Both the position numbers and the translations under genes were made by a program. A stretch of 64,000 nucleotides of DNA from Candidatus Gastranaerophilales bacterium (GTDB lineage: Bacteria > Cyanobacteriota > Vampirovibrionia > Gastranaerophilales > Gastranaerophilaceae): the NCBI GenBank assembly GCA_944325945.1, contig CALVBW010000025.1, forward strand, positions 46,192 through 110,191. Direction: 5' to 3'. The first letter of the stretch is position 1; each line of letters starts with the position of its first letter. Positions 36,050-44,692 of this stretch are shown piece by piece. The notes under the pieces were generated by a model. That model saw only the letters and a program-made list of their open reading frames with translations. It made no database searches and had not been told where the DNA came from.

Positions 36050-39000
36050 TATTCCTCACTTTCCTGACCGGCGGTAAAATCATTAACATCTAAATTAGCA
36101 TCTGAGTTTACTTCTGCATTTACACCGGCATTTTCCGCCTCTGCAGTACCGGATGCTGCATTTTCACCATCAATTTCAGGGGCATTTTCTACTGCATTTT
36201 GCGCCAGCATATAATGTTCAGGCGTCACATCAAAATCAAACTTAATATTATACTTTTTAGTAATATAATAAGCCTGATTTAAACAAATCTGAGCCTTATC
36301 AACCTGCCCGAGAAACATCATGGTTTTAAACATATTATATTTAAAAAGCAAAATTACAAAATCACTTGCCTTTCCGTATCTTTCAAGCTGAATAATCGAA
36401 TTATTAAGCATACCGTACGCAACATCAAATTTTTGCTGACGAAGGTTCATTTCGCTTAAAAAATACCAGCCCAGATGCTGTAAAAGATACATACCCTGAT
36501 TTTTGACCGATTTTATAATCTTATAAATAATTGAAGCTGCTTTTTTATAAGAATTAAGATTTATATATGTGTAGCCAATTAACAAATCACAGAAAATTTC
36601 AATCTGCGCAAGGTTTCTGGCCTTAGCATTAAGCTTGGCAAGATAAATTTCTTCCGCAAACTCCTCATAATTATCTTTATGATTAATAAATGCGTTTATA
36701 ACGTAATATATGACTTTGGAAAATTTATCATCAGAGGTCATATCTTCTGATATAAATACCTCACGACCGGCAATAAGCTCCTGCAGCTGAATAATTATGT
36801 CATAAGACTTAGGAATAAAGCTCAATGAAGAATATGCCAGATCTAAAAATTCTTTTACATTTCCTTTTAATTGAACGACATTTGCAATAGCAATATATCC
36901 GACACAACCAATTATTAATTCTTTAAATTGTTCTTCAGACATATGAGCCGGCTTAATCTTAGCAACATTGTCATCGCTTATAACGTTCAAAACCTTATAC
37001 CCTACGTCAATGCAATCCTCCATCGCACCAATATTGAACAAAATTTCAATATGAACAAGTGACATTAATAAGAAATACAAATTAAAATTAGGCGCATCAG
37101 GATCAATAGAAGCGTTAGGAATTAAAGACAAAACCTTATGAGTCAGGCATAATGCATGGGTGTATCTGGCTGATGCCAAAGCCCCGTGAATCATTTTTGA
37201 ACACAACAAAATGATTTTATCAATATCTGTTGTTTTTTCCAGATTTTTAAGCGTTAATTCAGCAATATCCTGCGTTTTTTCAGGAACGTATTCATACAAA
37301 TTATCAGAAATATTTTCATAAAGTTTAAGTTTATACTCTTCAATATCCTCATCTGTTTCTCCGGTAACTTTTTTCTTTTCAAGAAGATTAAGAATTTCAG
37401 TTGAACAATTGAGGTACGCACTGAAATCACCGAGCGAAAGATTAACTTTGGCGAGTTTTTCCCATTCCAAAAAAGCATTGCTTTCATCAGATAAAAGATT
37501 ATACAAATAAGATTTTACAGGACTCGGCATATTTTCGACAAAAACTTTTGAGAAAAGTTCATTCGCAATTTTTTGCAAATCAATTTTATTCATAACCTCT
37601 AAAAGATTTGAGCGTAAAAGATTATAGTTAGGGAAATACATACAGTTATTATAGAAATAGACATATCCCATATCCGAAAGCTTGTTAATAATTTCTTCCG
37701 CATTTTCATAACCCAGACTGTCAATTGTCGCAACATCAATTCTTGTGCCAAGTAGCAATACCGATGCCAGAAACCTCATCGTCTGCGGATCATCTTTTAA
37801 AAGATTAAGTCTGCGGCGCATAAGCCTGTCAAGATTTGACGGAATAATAATTGTTTTTGGATTAACCATTTCAACACCGTCGTCGGTATATTGATAGACA
37901 CCGGATTCCAGCAAGTACTGAATTGCAATATCCAGGAACAAAATACTTCCGCATGAATATTTTGCTATCCTGTGGAAATAAAAATCATTCATGATATTGC
38001 GGTAAAAGTTTTTGTTATCTTCAATAATTCTTTCAAAAGGTGTAGGTTTAAGGGTAATTTCAGTATAATAAGGTCGTGTGATTAAGAAATGTGATTGTTT
38101 ATGCAATGAAAAATCTTTATCATAAGATATTAAATAACTAATTTGCAATTCATCAAACGCTTCAAACAAATATTTTAAAACATCATAGGAGCTTGAATCA
38201 ACTTTATCAAAATTTTCAATAAACAAAAGCGTATTTGGAATAACCTTTAAAAGTGTAAGGAAAATATCAAAATATTGATTTCTTGTATCAATAGCGTCCG
38301 TAATTTCTCTTTCTGAAAGTGTAATCAAATCACGGATCATATTTTCAGGATCAATATTTGAAAAAGCGGAAAAATCATTCTGATTAAACAATTTTTGAGA
38401 AACCGTATATTCAAAAATAGCAGATACCAGATCTCTGAAAAATGCATACGGAGAATACTTCATCTCATCATAACAGGTAATAGAAATAATATTATTATAT
38501 ATTCCAAGTTCCTCTATTTCATTAATAATTTTCAAAGAATACGGAACGTACATAGGCGCCGTCTTAATAGCAAGAATACCGCGGGGAACAGACTGCAGCT
38601 TATTAACAATATGATAAAATACATCAACATTTTCAGTTCTGATAAAATCGCAGTTAATCTCATTAAAATTAATTGTTTCAATATCATAAATCGAATCCGG
38701 ATCCTGCGGAGTTTCTGCGCGGATAAGAGCTTCACCATCCATTTTATCCTGTTCAATGAGCATATTTTGAACAAAATTCGGAATCTGTACTTCGTTTTCT
38801 TCTTCATCTTCAAATAAAGACTGATCAATTTCAATCAAATCTTTAAGATCCAATTCATAAAACATTTTCATCTCACCGTCAATCAAAACAGAATTCAACG
38901 GCGACAATTTATAATTTTTTTCAAGAGCTTCAAAAAGCGGAGTATCCGTAATTACCTGGAATGAATTTAAAACTTTTTCTTCATCCTTTGATTTCTGGTA

Positions 39001-39624
39001 AATCATACTGATATTAAATCCGGATTTATAATCATTTGGATCGTCTTCAACTGATTTTTTCATTAAAAACATATTGCATCTGACAGACGTATTTTTTCTT
39101 TTGGTCAGCTTACAATTCAATCTGGTAATAAGATTAAGTATTTCAACAGCCGAATTAACAGCAGTATTAACAGAACCGTTAAAAGTGTAGTCTTTATCAA
39201 AACGTATTACATAGGTTTTATCAATAATCTGACGCCTCAACCCGATTGATTTAACATAATCAGCAATTACTTTATCAAGATTAACCTTGAATTTATTAAA
39301 TAACTTTACAGATCCGAGCATATCTTTCATTTCGGAAAGATTCGGAAAATCAATTGTCAGCATAACAAAATCATCAGTATTTGCCTCATTGAGAATAACA
39401 CTTTTTTCCAGAGAAAACTTACATTTAGAGCACTTTTTATTAGCAGTAGGATTAATCTTACCGCAATTATGGCATTTGGTTACAATAACATAACCGCATT
39501 TTTTACATGTATTGCTCTCATTAATAGTTTTACAAATCGGACAAACAACCTTTAATACCTTTTTACAATTAGGGCATACAATCGTTTTGTCATCAATTTC
39601 TAAACCACACTTTGGACATTCCAT
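36049..39624 (-). CDS. Zinc-ribbon / degenerate nucleotidyl cyclase / NTPase / TPR protein, 1191 aa
   Basis: Residues 1-75 hold six CxxC pairs (CPKC, CPNC, CPIC, CKKC, CHNC, CSKC), i.e. tandem zinc ribbons. Residues about 85-265 follow the class III cyclase pattern: first Asp in MLTIDFPNL, second in IIDKTYVIRF; the later catalytic positions are not recognisable. Residues about 330-640 resemble the AAA/STAND NTPase of sAC-type proteins: Walker B-like LLFIENFDKVDSS is kept, but the P-loop position (ILAIKTAPMYVPYSLKI) lacks GxxGKS/T. Residues about 680-1130 are TPR-like helices and the tail is acidic. A scaffold or regulator, perhaps of glycogen synthesis given coupling to glgA, is inferred. Confidence 0.8.
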   Translation of the reverse strand: MECPKCGLEIDDKTIVCPNCKKVLKVVCPICKTINESNTCKKCGYVIVTKCHNCGKINPTANKKCSKCKFSLEKSVILNEANTDDFVMLTIDFPNLSEMKDMLGSVKLFNKFKVNLDKVIADYVKSIGLRRQIIDKTYVIRFDKDYTFNGSVNTAVNSAVEILNLITRLNCKLTKRKNTSVRCNMFLMKKSVEDDPNDYKSGFNISMIYQKSKDEEKVLNSFQVITDTPLFEALEKNYKLSPLNSVLIDGEMKMFYELDLKDLIEIDQSLFEDEEENEVQIPNFVQNMLIEQDKMDGEALIRAETPQDPDSIYDIETINFNEINCDFIRTENVDVFYHIVNKLQSVPRGILAIKTAPMYVPYSLKIINEIEELGIYNNIISITCYDEMKYSPYAFFRDLVSAIFEYTVSQKLFNQNDFSAFSNIDPENMIRDLITLSEREITDAIDTRNQYFDIFLTLLKVIPNTLLFIENFDKVDSSSYDVLKYLFEAFDELQISYLISYDKDFSLHKQSHFLITRPYYTEITLKPTPFERIIEDNKNFYRNIMNDFYFHRIAKYSCGSILFLDIAIQYLLESGVYQYTDDGVEMVNPKTIIIPSNLDRLMRRRLNLLKDDPQTMRFLASVLLLGTRIDVATIDSLGYENAEEIINKLSDMGYVYFYNNCMYFPNYNLLRSNLLEVMNKIDLQKIANELFSKVFVENMPSPVKSYLYNLLSDESNAFLEWEKLAKVNLSLGDFSAYLNCSTEILNLLEKKKVTGETDEDIEEYKLKLYENISDNLYEYVPEKTQDIAELTLKNLEKTTDIDKIILLCSKMIHGALASARYTHALCLTHKVLSLIPNASIDPDAPNFNLYFLLMSLVHIEILFNIGAMEDCIDVGYKVLNVISDDNVAKIKPAHMSEEQFKELIIGCVGYIAIANVVQLKGNVKEFLDLAYSSLSFIPKSYDIIIQLQELIAGREVFISEDMTSDDKFSKVIYYVINAFINHKDNYEEFAEEIYLAKLNAKARNLAQIEIFCDLLIGYTYINLNSYKKAASIIYKIIKSVKNQGMYLLQHLGWYFLSEMNLRQQKFDVAYGMLNNSIIQLERYGKASDFVILLFKYNMFKTMMFLGQVDKAQICLNQAYYITKKYNIKFDFDVTPEHYMLAQNAVENAPEIDGENAASGTAEAENAGVNAEVNSDANLDVNDFTAGQESEE

Positions 39625-39630
39625 ACCTGA

Positions 39631-39636
39631 ATTATA
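39631..39636 (-). promoter_or_regulatory. -10 box six bases before the 1191-residue protein's ATG
   Basis: TATAAT on the minus strand, with TTGTTT a 17-bp spacer upstream (39659-39654), followed by six bases and the ATG at 39624. Confidence 0.55.
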
Positions 39637-39721
39637 CCATATACAATATCAATAAACAATAATATTAACAACTTTTCCAAAAATATTAATTATGCTATTA
39701 TAAATAATAGAAGGAAGTTCT

Positions 39722-40789
39722 ATGAGTATAATTGCAGACGATAGTGATTTCAAACATGAAAAATCGACCCGCAACCCGGTAATAAAAGCGGAGACGATTG
39801 AATTTGACAAAAATTTTGAAAACTGCATACGCCCGAAAACTTTTGATGCTTATATAGGGCAAACAGCTTTAAAAGATACCTTAAAAATAACGATAGAAGC
39901 TGCCAAAAAACGCGGACAGCCGCTGGATCACCTATTGTTTTACGGTCCTCCCGGTCTTGGCAAAACAACAATCGCAGGAGTAATTGCAGAACAAATGGGC
40001 GTTGATATAAAAATAACTTCCGCTCCCGCACTTGAACGACCGCGTGATATTATAGGAATTTTAATGTCTCTAAAAGGCGGAGAAATACTTTTCATTGACG
40101 AAATTCACAGACTGAACAGAGTTGCGGAAGAGATATTATACCCTGCAATGGAAGATTTTATTCTGGACATGACAACAGGTAAAAGCAAAACCGTAAAGAC
40201 AATGCGGATACCTCTTCCGAAATTCACACTAATCGGCGCAACCACAAAGGCCGGCGAACTATCAGGCCCACTACGCGACCGTTTCGGCATAATCCACAGA
40301 CTGGAATTTTATACAACGGACGAATTATCACAGGTAATAAAACGCACAGCAGGGATTTTAAATATTGATATTGATGAAAAAGGTGCCGCAGCAATTGCAA
40401 GAAGGTCAAGAGGCACACCGCGTATTGCAAACAGGCTTGTAAAAAGGGTGAGTGACTTTGCGCTTGTAAAACATGACGGAAAAATTACCGAAGATATTGC
40501 AAACGACGCACTTGACACCTTAAAAATAGATGAATTCGGGCTTGACACAACCGACAGAACGCTATTAAAACTAATTATTGATAAATACGACGGCGGCCCA
40601 GTAGGAATTGAAACAATAGCCGCGGCGATCGGAGAAGATGTAAGGACAATAGAAGATGTCTGCGAACCTTTCTTATTACAGGCAGGGCTTTTGCAGAGGA
40701 CTCCGAGAGGGAGAAAAGTTTCCCCTGAAGCTTACAGGCATCTCGGATATAAAAACATCCAATTTACGGAACAAAAAGGACTATTTTAA
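39722..40789 (+). CDS. ruvB: Holliday junction branch migration helicase RuvB
   Basis: AAA+ motor that drives branch migration with RuvA. The 355 residues match the family. Walker A GPPGLGKT, Walker [11 protein letters not shown], sensor 1 GATTKAG and the arginine-finger region GPLRDRFGI are present, and the C-terminal winged helix includes [28 protein letters not shown]. ruvA/ruvC are not adjacent. The 3' end overlaps the convergent prepilin gene by 4 bp. Confidence 0.98.
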   Translation: MSIIADDSDFKHEKSTRNPVIKAETIEFDKNFENCIRPKTFDAYIGQTALKDTLKITIEAAKKRGQPLDHLLFYGPPGLGKTTIAGVIAEQMGVDIKITSAPALERPRDIIGILMSLKGGEILFIDEIHRLNRVAEEILYPAMEDFILDMTTGKSKTVKTMRIPLPKFTLIGATTKAGELSGPLRDRFGIIHRLEFYTTDELSQVIKRTAGILNIDIDEKGAAAIARRSRGTPRIANRLVKRVSDFALVKHDGKITEDIANDALDTLKIDEFGLDTTDRTLLKLIIDKYDGGPVGIETIAAAIGEDVRTIEDVCEPFLLQAGLLQRTPRGRKVSPEAYRHLGYKNIQFTEQKGLF

Positions 40790-41490
40790 TACGGATAATC
40801 CTCCGGATATTCCCAGCCGTTTTTCATAATAGCATCGGCACAAACTGACGGACTTGTGTGACAATTTCTTCCTGATGCAGGATACGGCACAATGCCTTTT
40901 TCAGTTTTTTTAAACACAAATACATCTTTTGCGCATTCATTAGGCGGAGAAGCACCATTTACATCAATATAAAGACTGGAAACATATATAGGAGTACCGT
41001 CTGCTTCATAAGAATTTCTGGGCAAAAATACTATCGTACCATCTTTCAACTTAAACAACAATCTTGCATCAGAAGTCATAATATTCCACTGAGCACCGCA
41101 TCCCCATTTGATAGTATCAAAAGAATCATCATAGCCGCAATCACTCTTTGTAGCGCACAATATAGGATTGGCAAAATACGGCTTCAAATATTTTACCCAA
41201 TACGCATTAACATCCATTTCCGCGCCTGTCGGCCATATTGACATCGGACCGTTATCGACTTCCGAAAGCCGTATTGCATTTGAAACAACTGAAAAAGAAT
41301 TTTTCAACTGCACCAGACGCTGTTTTTTCTGATAATTGCTTATCAACGTCGGGATTGTCATTGCGGCAACAATGCCGATTATTCCGAGGGTTATCAAAAC
41401 CTCTGCTAAGGTGAAGGCGGCACGTTTTGCGTGAGTGATGTGAGTCGAGTGAGTAGCGTGAGGTTTGTGGTTACTGTGAACTACGCTCAC
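40786..41490 (-). CDS. Type IV prepilin-like protein, candidate phase-variable gene
   Basis: The prepilin signature [16 protein letters not shown] gives Ala/Phe cleavage and Glu5 after cleavage, then a hydrophobic helix and a roughly 200-residue Cys-containing head. Start uncertain. The GTG at 41490 used here has GGGAGG nine bases upstream, giving a 25-residue His-rich leader. Without a GTG start the frame remains open through repeats to 41853. The best-looking start, an ATG at 41873 with consensus promoter and AGGAGG, is out of frame by one base at a G9 tract. With ten (or seven) G's it would encode 362 residues with an unusually long leader. Located convergent to ruvB. Confidence 0.75.
   Translation of the reverse strand: MSVVHSNHKPHATHSTHITHAKRAAFTLAEVLITLGIIGIVAAMTIPTLISNYQKKQRLVQLKNSFSVVSNAIRLSEVDNGPMSIWPTGAEMDVNAYWVKYLKPYFANPILCATKSDCGYDDSFDTIKWGCGAQWNIMTSDARLLFKLKDGTIVFLPRNSYEADGTPIYVSSLYIDVNGASPPNECAKDVFVFKKTEKGIVPYPASGRNCHTSPSVCADAIMKNGWEYPEDYPY
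41431..41490 (-). repeat. GTGAG-rich microsatellite-like leader encoding a His-rich stretch
   Basis: Repeated CTCAC/GTGAG units encode [12 protein letters not shown] just before the prepilin cleavage site. Such low-complexity DNA may vary in length; it lies between the candidate GTG start and the KRAAFTLAE motif. Confidence 0.5.
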
Positions 41491-41532
41491 TGATTTGTCC
41501 CTCCCGCCCTTGAGGGGGAGGGTTAGGGTGGG

Positions 41533-41625
41533 GGGATGTTTGAGATCCTGAAACAAGTTCAGGATGACACGAGAAGTCACACCAATGTTCAGAGTGTTGT
41601 CCTGCCTCAGGCAGTTCAGGATGAC
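41533..41625. repeat. Interspersed palindromic repeat (CAGGATGAC family), copy 2
   Basis: CCTGAAACAAGTTCAGGATGACA, then about 45 bases on, CTGCCTCAGGCAG followed by TTCAGGATGAC. Both blocks match copy 1 at 13517-13577. It is read through by the open prepilin frame as VILNLFQDL and is followed by a GC-rich block (CCCTCCCCCTCAAGGGCGGG). Confidence 0.7.
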
Positions 41626-41721
41626 ATATTGTAAGTCGGATTTACCATGTCGACAGTTACTTCTTAGTATCTTAGTGCCATAGTATCTTAGTATCTTTTC
41701 CCAAAAGTCACATGATTGAGA

Positions 41722-41796
41722 GCAATGGGAATGTGTCTTTGAGACTATAGCGGAGCCGGAGGCGGGAGCGTCGTCGAAAAGACACATTCCCATTGC
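41722..41796. repeat. Long hairpin with conserved apex, copy 1
   Basis: Perfect 19-bp inverted arms (41722-41740 and 41778-41796) enclose a 37-nt loop starting GAGACTATAGCGGAGCCGG. The loop recurs, inverted, at about 44583-44620 with only a few differences, but there the arms are different in sequence. It lies inside the open frame upstream of the prepilin gene. Confidence 0.85.
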
Positions 41797-41837
41797 TTGA
41801 CTCTCAAAACCCTTGCTACAACTACCTAGAGGAGTCG

Positions 41838-41846
41838 CCCCCCCCC
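41838..41846 (-). repeat. G9 homopolymer (candidate phase-variation switch)
   Basis: Nine C's on the plus strand, nine G's on the coding strand. They start ten codons after the ATG at 41873. As given, translation reads MVNKKFKNVGGGRLL and stops at TAG (41828-41826). Ten G's would join the frame of the prepilin. Confidence 0.85.
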
Positions 41847-41870
41847 GACGTTTTTAAACTTCTTATTCAC

Positions 41871-41924
41871 CATAGCTTTCCTCCTTTGTTAAAGATTATA
41901 ACAATTTACTATAGATTTTGTCAA
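41871..41924 (-). promoter_or_regulatory. Consensus promoter, ribosome binding site and ATG upstream of the prepilin repeats
   Basis: TTGACA (41924-41919), an 18-bp spacer and TATAAT (41900-41895) are both perfect boxes. AGGAGG (41885-41880) lies six bases before ATG (41873-41871). It is the best promoter/SD set I noticed in the window. Confidence 0.85.
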
Positions 41925-41949
41925 TAAAAAAGCGGATATGAAATCCGCT
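41924..41949 (-). terminator. Intrinsic terminator of hydG
   Basis: AGCGGAT and ATCCGCT form a 7-bp stem followed on the minus strand by a T5-6 run. The T-tail runs straight into the TTGACA of the prepilin promoter, insulating the two genes. Confidence 0.88.
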
Positions 41950-41960
41950 CCTTTTCTTTT

Positions 41961-43379
41961 TTAAAATCTCAAATCTCTTGTTCCCGTTTCAATCTTAACA
42001 AGATCTTCTTCGACGGTAGTTTTAACCTTGCCGTCAACAAGCGATTGAAGTTCTTTATCAATAAGCTTGTAGCCGATTTCTTTAGTTTCCGGTGAAGCAT
42101 AATCTTCAAGATATTCTTTTAAAGTCAGAATTGCATTCGGCTGGCAGAAATTATGAATTTGCTGCTGCTTGCAGATTTCCATAAATCTGTCACCCGTTCT
42201 GCCGCTTCTGTAGCAGGCCGTACAGAAACTCGGAACGTAGCCCATCTGCATAAGCCATTTAATAACATCATCCAGCGGACGTCTGTCTGACACATCGAAT
42301 TGGGCTGAATTTTCATCCTCGGGCATCGGGTTAAAATATCCGCCCACGCTTGTTTTTGAACCACCGCTGATTTGTGAAACTCCAAGGTGCAAAAGACGTT
42401 TTCTGCATTCTTCGGTTTCACGTGTTGAGATAATCATGCCGGTATAAGGTACGGCGATTCGGATACAAGCAACGATTTTTGCGAAAATATCATCATCAAT
42501 TCCGTTATCGAAATCATCCGGATTAATATCGTCTGCTTTTTTAATTCTCGGAACGCTTATGGCATGGGGACCGACGCCGTGAACAGCTTCAAGGTGCTCT
42601 GCGTGCATTAAAAGTCCCGCAAATTCGTATCTGTATGATTCAAGTCCGAAAAGAACACCGAGGCTTACGTCGTCAATACCGCCTGCCATGGCTCTGTCCA
42701 TAGCTTCCGTATGCCATTTATAATTATGTTTAGGTCCTGTCGGGTGAAGTGTTTCATAAGATTCTTTATTATAAGTTTCCTGAAACAGAATATAAGTACC
42801 GATACCGATATCGTGTAGTTTTTTGTAATTTTCCACGGTTGTAGCCGCAATATTAACGTTTACACGTCTTATTGAACCGTTTTTATGCTTAACGCTGTAG
42901 ATTGTTTTAATAGATTCAAGCACATATTCAATCGGGTTATTAACCGGATCTTCGCCTGTTTCAATCGCAATACGTTTATGACCCATATCCTGAAGCGCGA
43001 TAACTTCATTTCTGATTTCTTCCTGAGTAAGTTTTTTACGCGGTATGTGTTTATTTTTGAAATGATACGGGCAGTATACACAGCCGTTTACACAGTAATT
43101 GGACAAATAAAGCGGTGCAAAAAGTACGATTCTGTTACCGTAAAAATCTTTTTTAATTTGTTCGGCAAGCTTATAGATTTCCTGATTTTTATCTTCCAGA
43201 TCACACGCAAGCAAAACGGATGCTTCACGGTGCGTAAGTCCTTTTTTCAATCTTGCTTTTTCCAGGATACTGTCAATAAGTTCTCTGTTATGTTTATTTT
43301 TTTCGGCATAGTCAAGAGTATCCAGAATTTCTTCATGCGAAATAAACTCTTCAGCCTCCATAGATTTCGGGTTATACAT
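41961..43379 (-). CDS. hydG: [FeFe]-hydrogenase maturation radical SAM enzyme HydG
   Basis: Cleaves tyrosine to give the CO and CN ligands of the H-cluster. The radical SAM motif is CVNGCVYC (CxxxCxxC, near residues 96-103). The C-terminal cluster motif reads CTAC, 22 residues, then C (CX2CX22C), which is diagnostic of HydG and absent from ThiH. At 472 residues it has HydG length. RBS AGAGGAG. Its presence implies an [FeFe]-hydrogenase and HydE/HydF elsewhere and hence H2 metabolism. No hydrogenase gene lies within the window. Confidence 0.95.
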   Translation of the reverse strand: MYNPKSMEAEEFISHEEILDTLDYAEKNKHNRELIDSILEKARLKKGLTHREASVLLACDLEDKNQEIYKLAEQIKKDFYGNRIVLFAPLYLSNYCVNGCVYCPYHFKNKHIPRKKLTQEEIRNEVIALQDMGHKRIAIETGEDPVNNPIEYVLESIKTIYSVKHKNGSIRRVNVNIAATTVENYKKLHDIGIGTYILFQETYNKESYETLHPTGPKHNYKWHTEAMDRAMAGGIDDVSLGVLFGLESYRYEFAGLLMHAEHLEAVHGVGPHAISVPRIKKADDINPDDFDNGIDDDIFAKIVACIRIAVPYTGMIISTRETEECRKRLLHLGVSQISGGSKTSVGGYFNPMPEDENSAQFDVSDRRPLDDVIKWLMQMGYVPSFCTACYRSGRTGDRFMEICKQQQIHNFCQPNAILTLKEYLEDYASPETKEIGYKLIDKELQSLVDGKVKTTVEEDLVKIETGTRDLRF

Positions 43380-43432
43380 CTTTTTTCTCCTCTTTTACCA
43401 ACATGATACACCCCGCAAAAATATTTTACAAG

Positions 43433-44482
43433 TTATATAACAATTCCGCCGCCAATCAAATGCCCGTCATGAATATCATACATAACACCCGATTGACCTG
43501 ACGTTACAGAGGAAACAGGCTCATAAAATTCTATTTCAACCAAATCTTCAACAATTTTACACCTTGCTTTTTTAGCCTGCATATTATATCTTATTTTAAC
43601 CATAGCGTCGAATTCAGACATTTCAGGCGGATAAACAAAATTTATATCACGCAGCGCAAGCCTTGATTTATAATTGTCTTCATCTTTTCCGAGATATACA
43701 ATATTTTGTTCGGCATCAATATCAACGACATACAAAGGATACGGCGCGGAAATTCCGACACCTTTTCTTTGCCCGATTGTGTAAAGATAAGTTCCGTCAT
43801 GCCTGCCCAATTTTTTACCTGAGCCGATTTCAATAAAATCACCTGATTTAGTGCCGAATTTATTCAGCAGATATTTTTTTGTCGTGTCAGGTTTTGGGAT
43901 AAAACATATATCCTGACTTTCTTTTGAATCTTTCGGCGGAAGGTCAAAATCAAAAGCCATTTGTCTGACTTGAGTTTTGTCAAATTCTGAAAGCGGAAAA
44001 ATGGTTTTTGAAAGCTGTTTTTGTCCGAGCCTGTACAAAAAATACAATTGATCTTTATGTGTGTCACGCGAAGGAAACAGCTTATAATATCCGTTATCAA
44101 ATCTTATATCCGCATAATGACCAGTAGCAAAGACATCCGCACCGAGCGTTTCTGTCGCATAATCAAAAAGCCTGCCCCACTTGATAAATTGATTACACAT
44201 AATACAAGGATTCGGAGTTTGACCTATAGCGTAGGAATTTTCAAAATACTCAACAACACTTTTTTGAAAATCTTCAGTAACATCAAGGATATGAAGTTTT
44301 ATTCCTAATTTATCCGCAACGCGCTTTGAATTTTCACAAATCATTTGCGCCGCCGGTGAATTAATCATTTTTCCCGTAATTCCGGCAACTTCATAACCTT
44401 TATCCAGCAAAAGCTTTGCGGCAACTGAACTGTCAACCCCGCCGCTCATAGCAACTACTGCTTTTTTATTCATACCTGACAT
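43433..44482 (-). CDS. mnmA: tRNA-specific 2-thiouridylase MnmA
   Basis: Adds sulphur to U34 of tRNAs for Lys, Glu and Gln. The PP-loop AMSGGVDSS lies near the N-terminus. The catalytic Cys pair is in NPCIMCNQFIKWG and SQDICFIP, and GTYLYTIGQRKGVGI plus the C-terminal VTSGQSGVMYD are also present. Starts considered: ATG 44482 (MSGMNKK) and ATG 44473 (MNKK). TATAAT lies exactly six bases before 44482 and no Shine-Dalgarno is visible, so I chose 44482. A longer in-frame start would cross this promoter. Confidence 0.96.
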   Translation of the reverse strand: MSGMNKKAVVAMSGGVDSSVAAKLLLDKGYEVAGITGKMINSPAAQMICENSKRVADKLGIKLHILDVTEDFQKSVVEYFENSYAIGQTPNPCIMCNQFIKWGRLFDYATETLGADVFATGHYADIRFDNGYYKLFPSRDTHKDQLYFLYRLGQKQLSKTIFPLSEFDKTQVRQMAFDFDLPPKDSKESQDICFIPKPDTTKKYLLNKFGTKSGDFIEIGSGKKLGRHDGTYLYTIGQRKGVGISAPYPLYVVDIDAEQNIVYLGKDEDNYKSRLALRDINFVYPPEMSEFDAMVKIRYNMQAKKARCKIVEDLVEIEFYEPVSSVTSGQSGVMYDIHDGHLIGGGIVI

Positions 44483-44488
44483 AAAATC

Positions 44489-44494
44489 ATTATA
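44489..44494 (-). promoter_or_regulatory. -10 box six bases before the mnmA ATG
   Basis: TATAAT preceded by CTG on the minus strand, then six bases, then ATG. No clear -35 box. Suggests a leaderless mRNA. Confidence 0.5.
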
Positions 44495-44562
44495 CAGGAA
44501 AAATATAAGTAAGATATTTACACCGGCATAATTTATTACACAGTAAATAATATACATACCTG

Positions 44563-44639
44563 AACAATATAAAAATATTTTCTCAACGACGCTCTCACCT
44601 CCGGCTCCGCTATAGTTTCGGAAACATTTTTATATTGTT
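44563..44639. repeat. Long hairpin with conserved apex, copy 2 (inverted)
   Basis: Arms AACAATATAAAAAT (44563-44576) and their exact complement (44626-44639) enclose the reverse complement of the apex found at 41741-41777. It lies in the divergent spacer between mnmA and glmU, so it is not acting as a terminator of either gene. Confidence 0.85.
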
Positions 44640-44692
44640 TTAGTATATTTTTATGAGCACTTGTGCTAAAATTAAACCAAAGGAGAAAATTT

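Noticed and set aside
41838..41846. G9 tract as a plain sequencing or assembly error
   Set aside because: Cannot be excluded, but the same one-base offset occurs at a second prepilin gene, so I kept phase variation as the leading idea and listed the read check.
41961..43379. ThiH (thiamine biosynthesis) as an alternative to HydG
   Set aside because: The length (472 residues) and the C-terminal CX2CX22C motif point to HydG; no thi genes are adjacent.
44563..44639. Hairpin as a transcription terminator
   Set aside because: It sits between the divergent genes mnmA and glmU, where no transcript would need to end.
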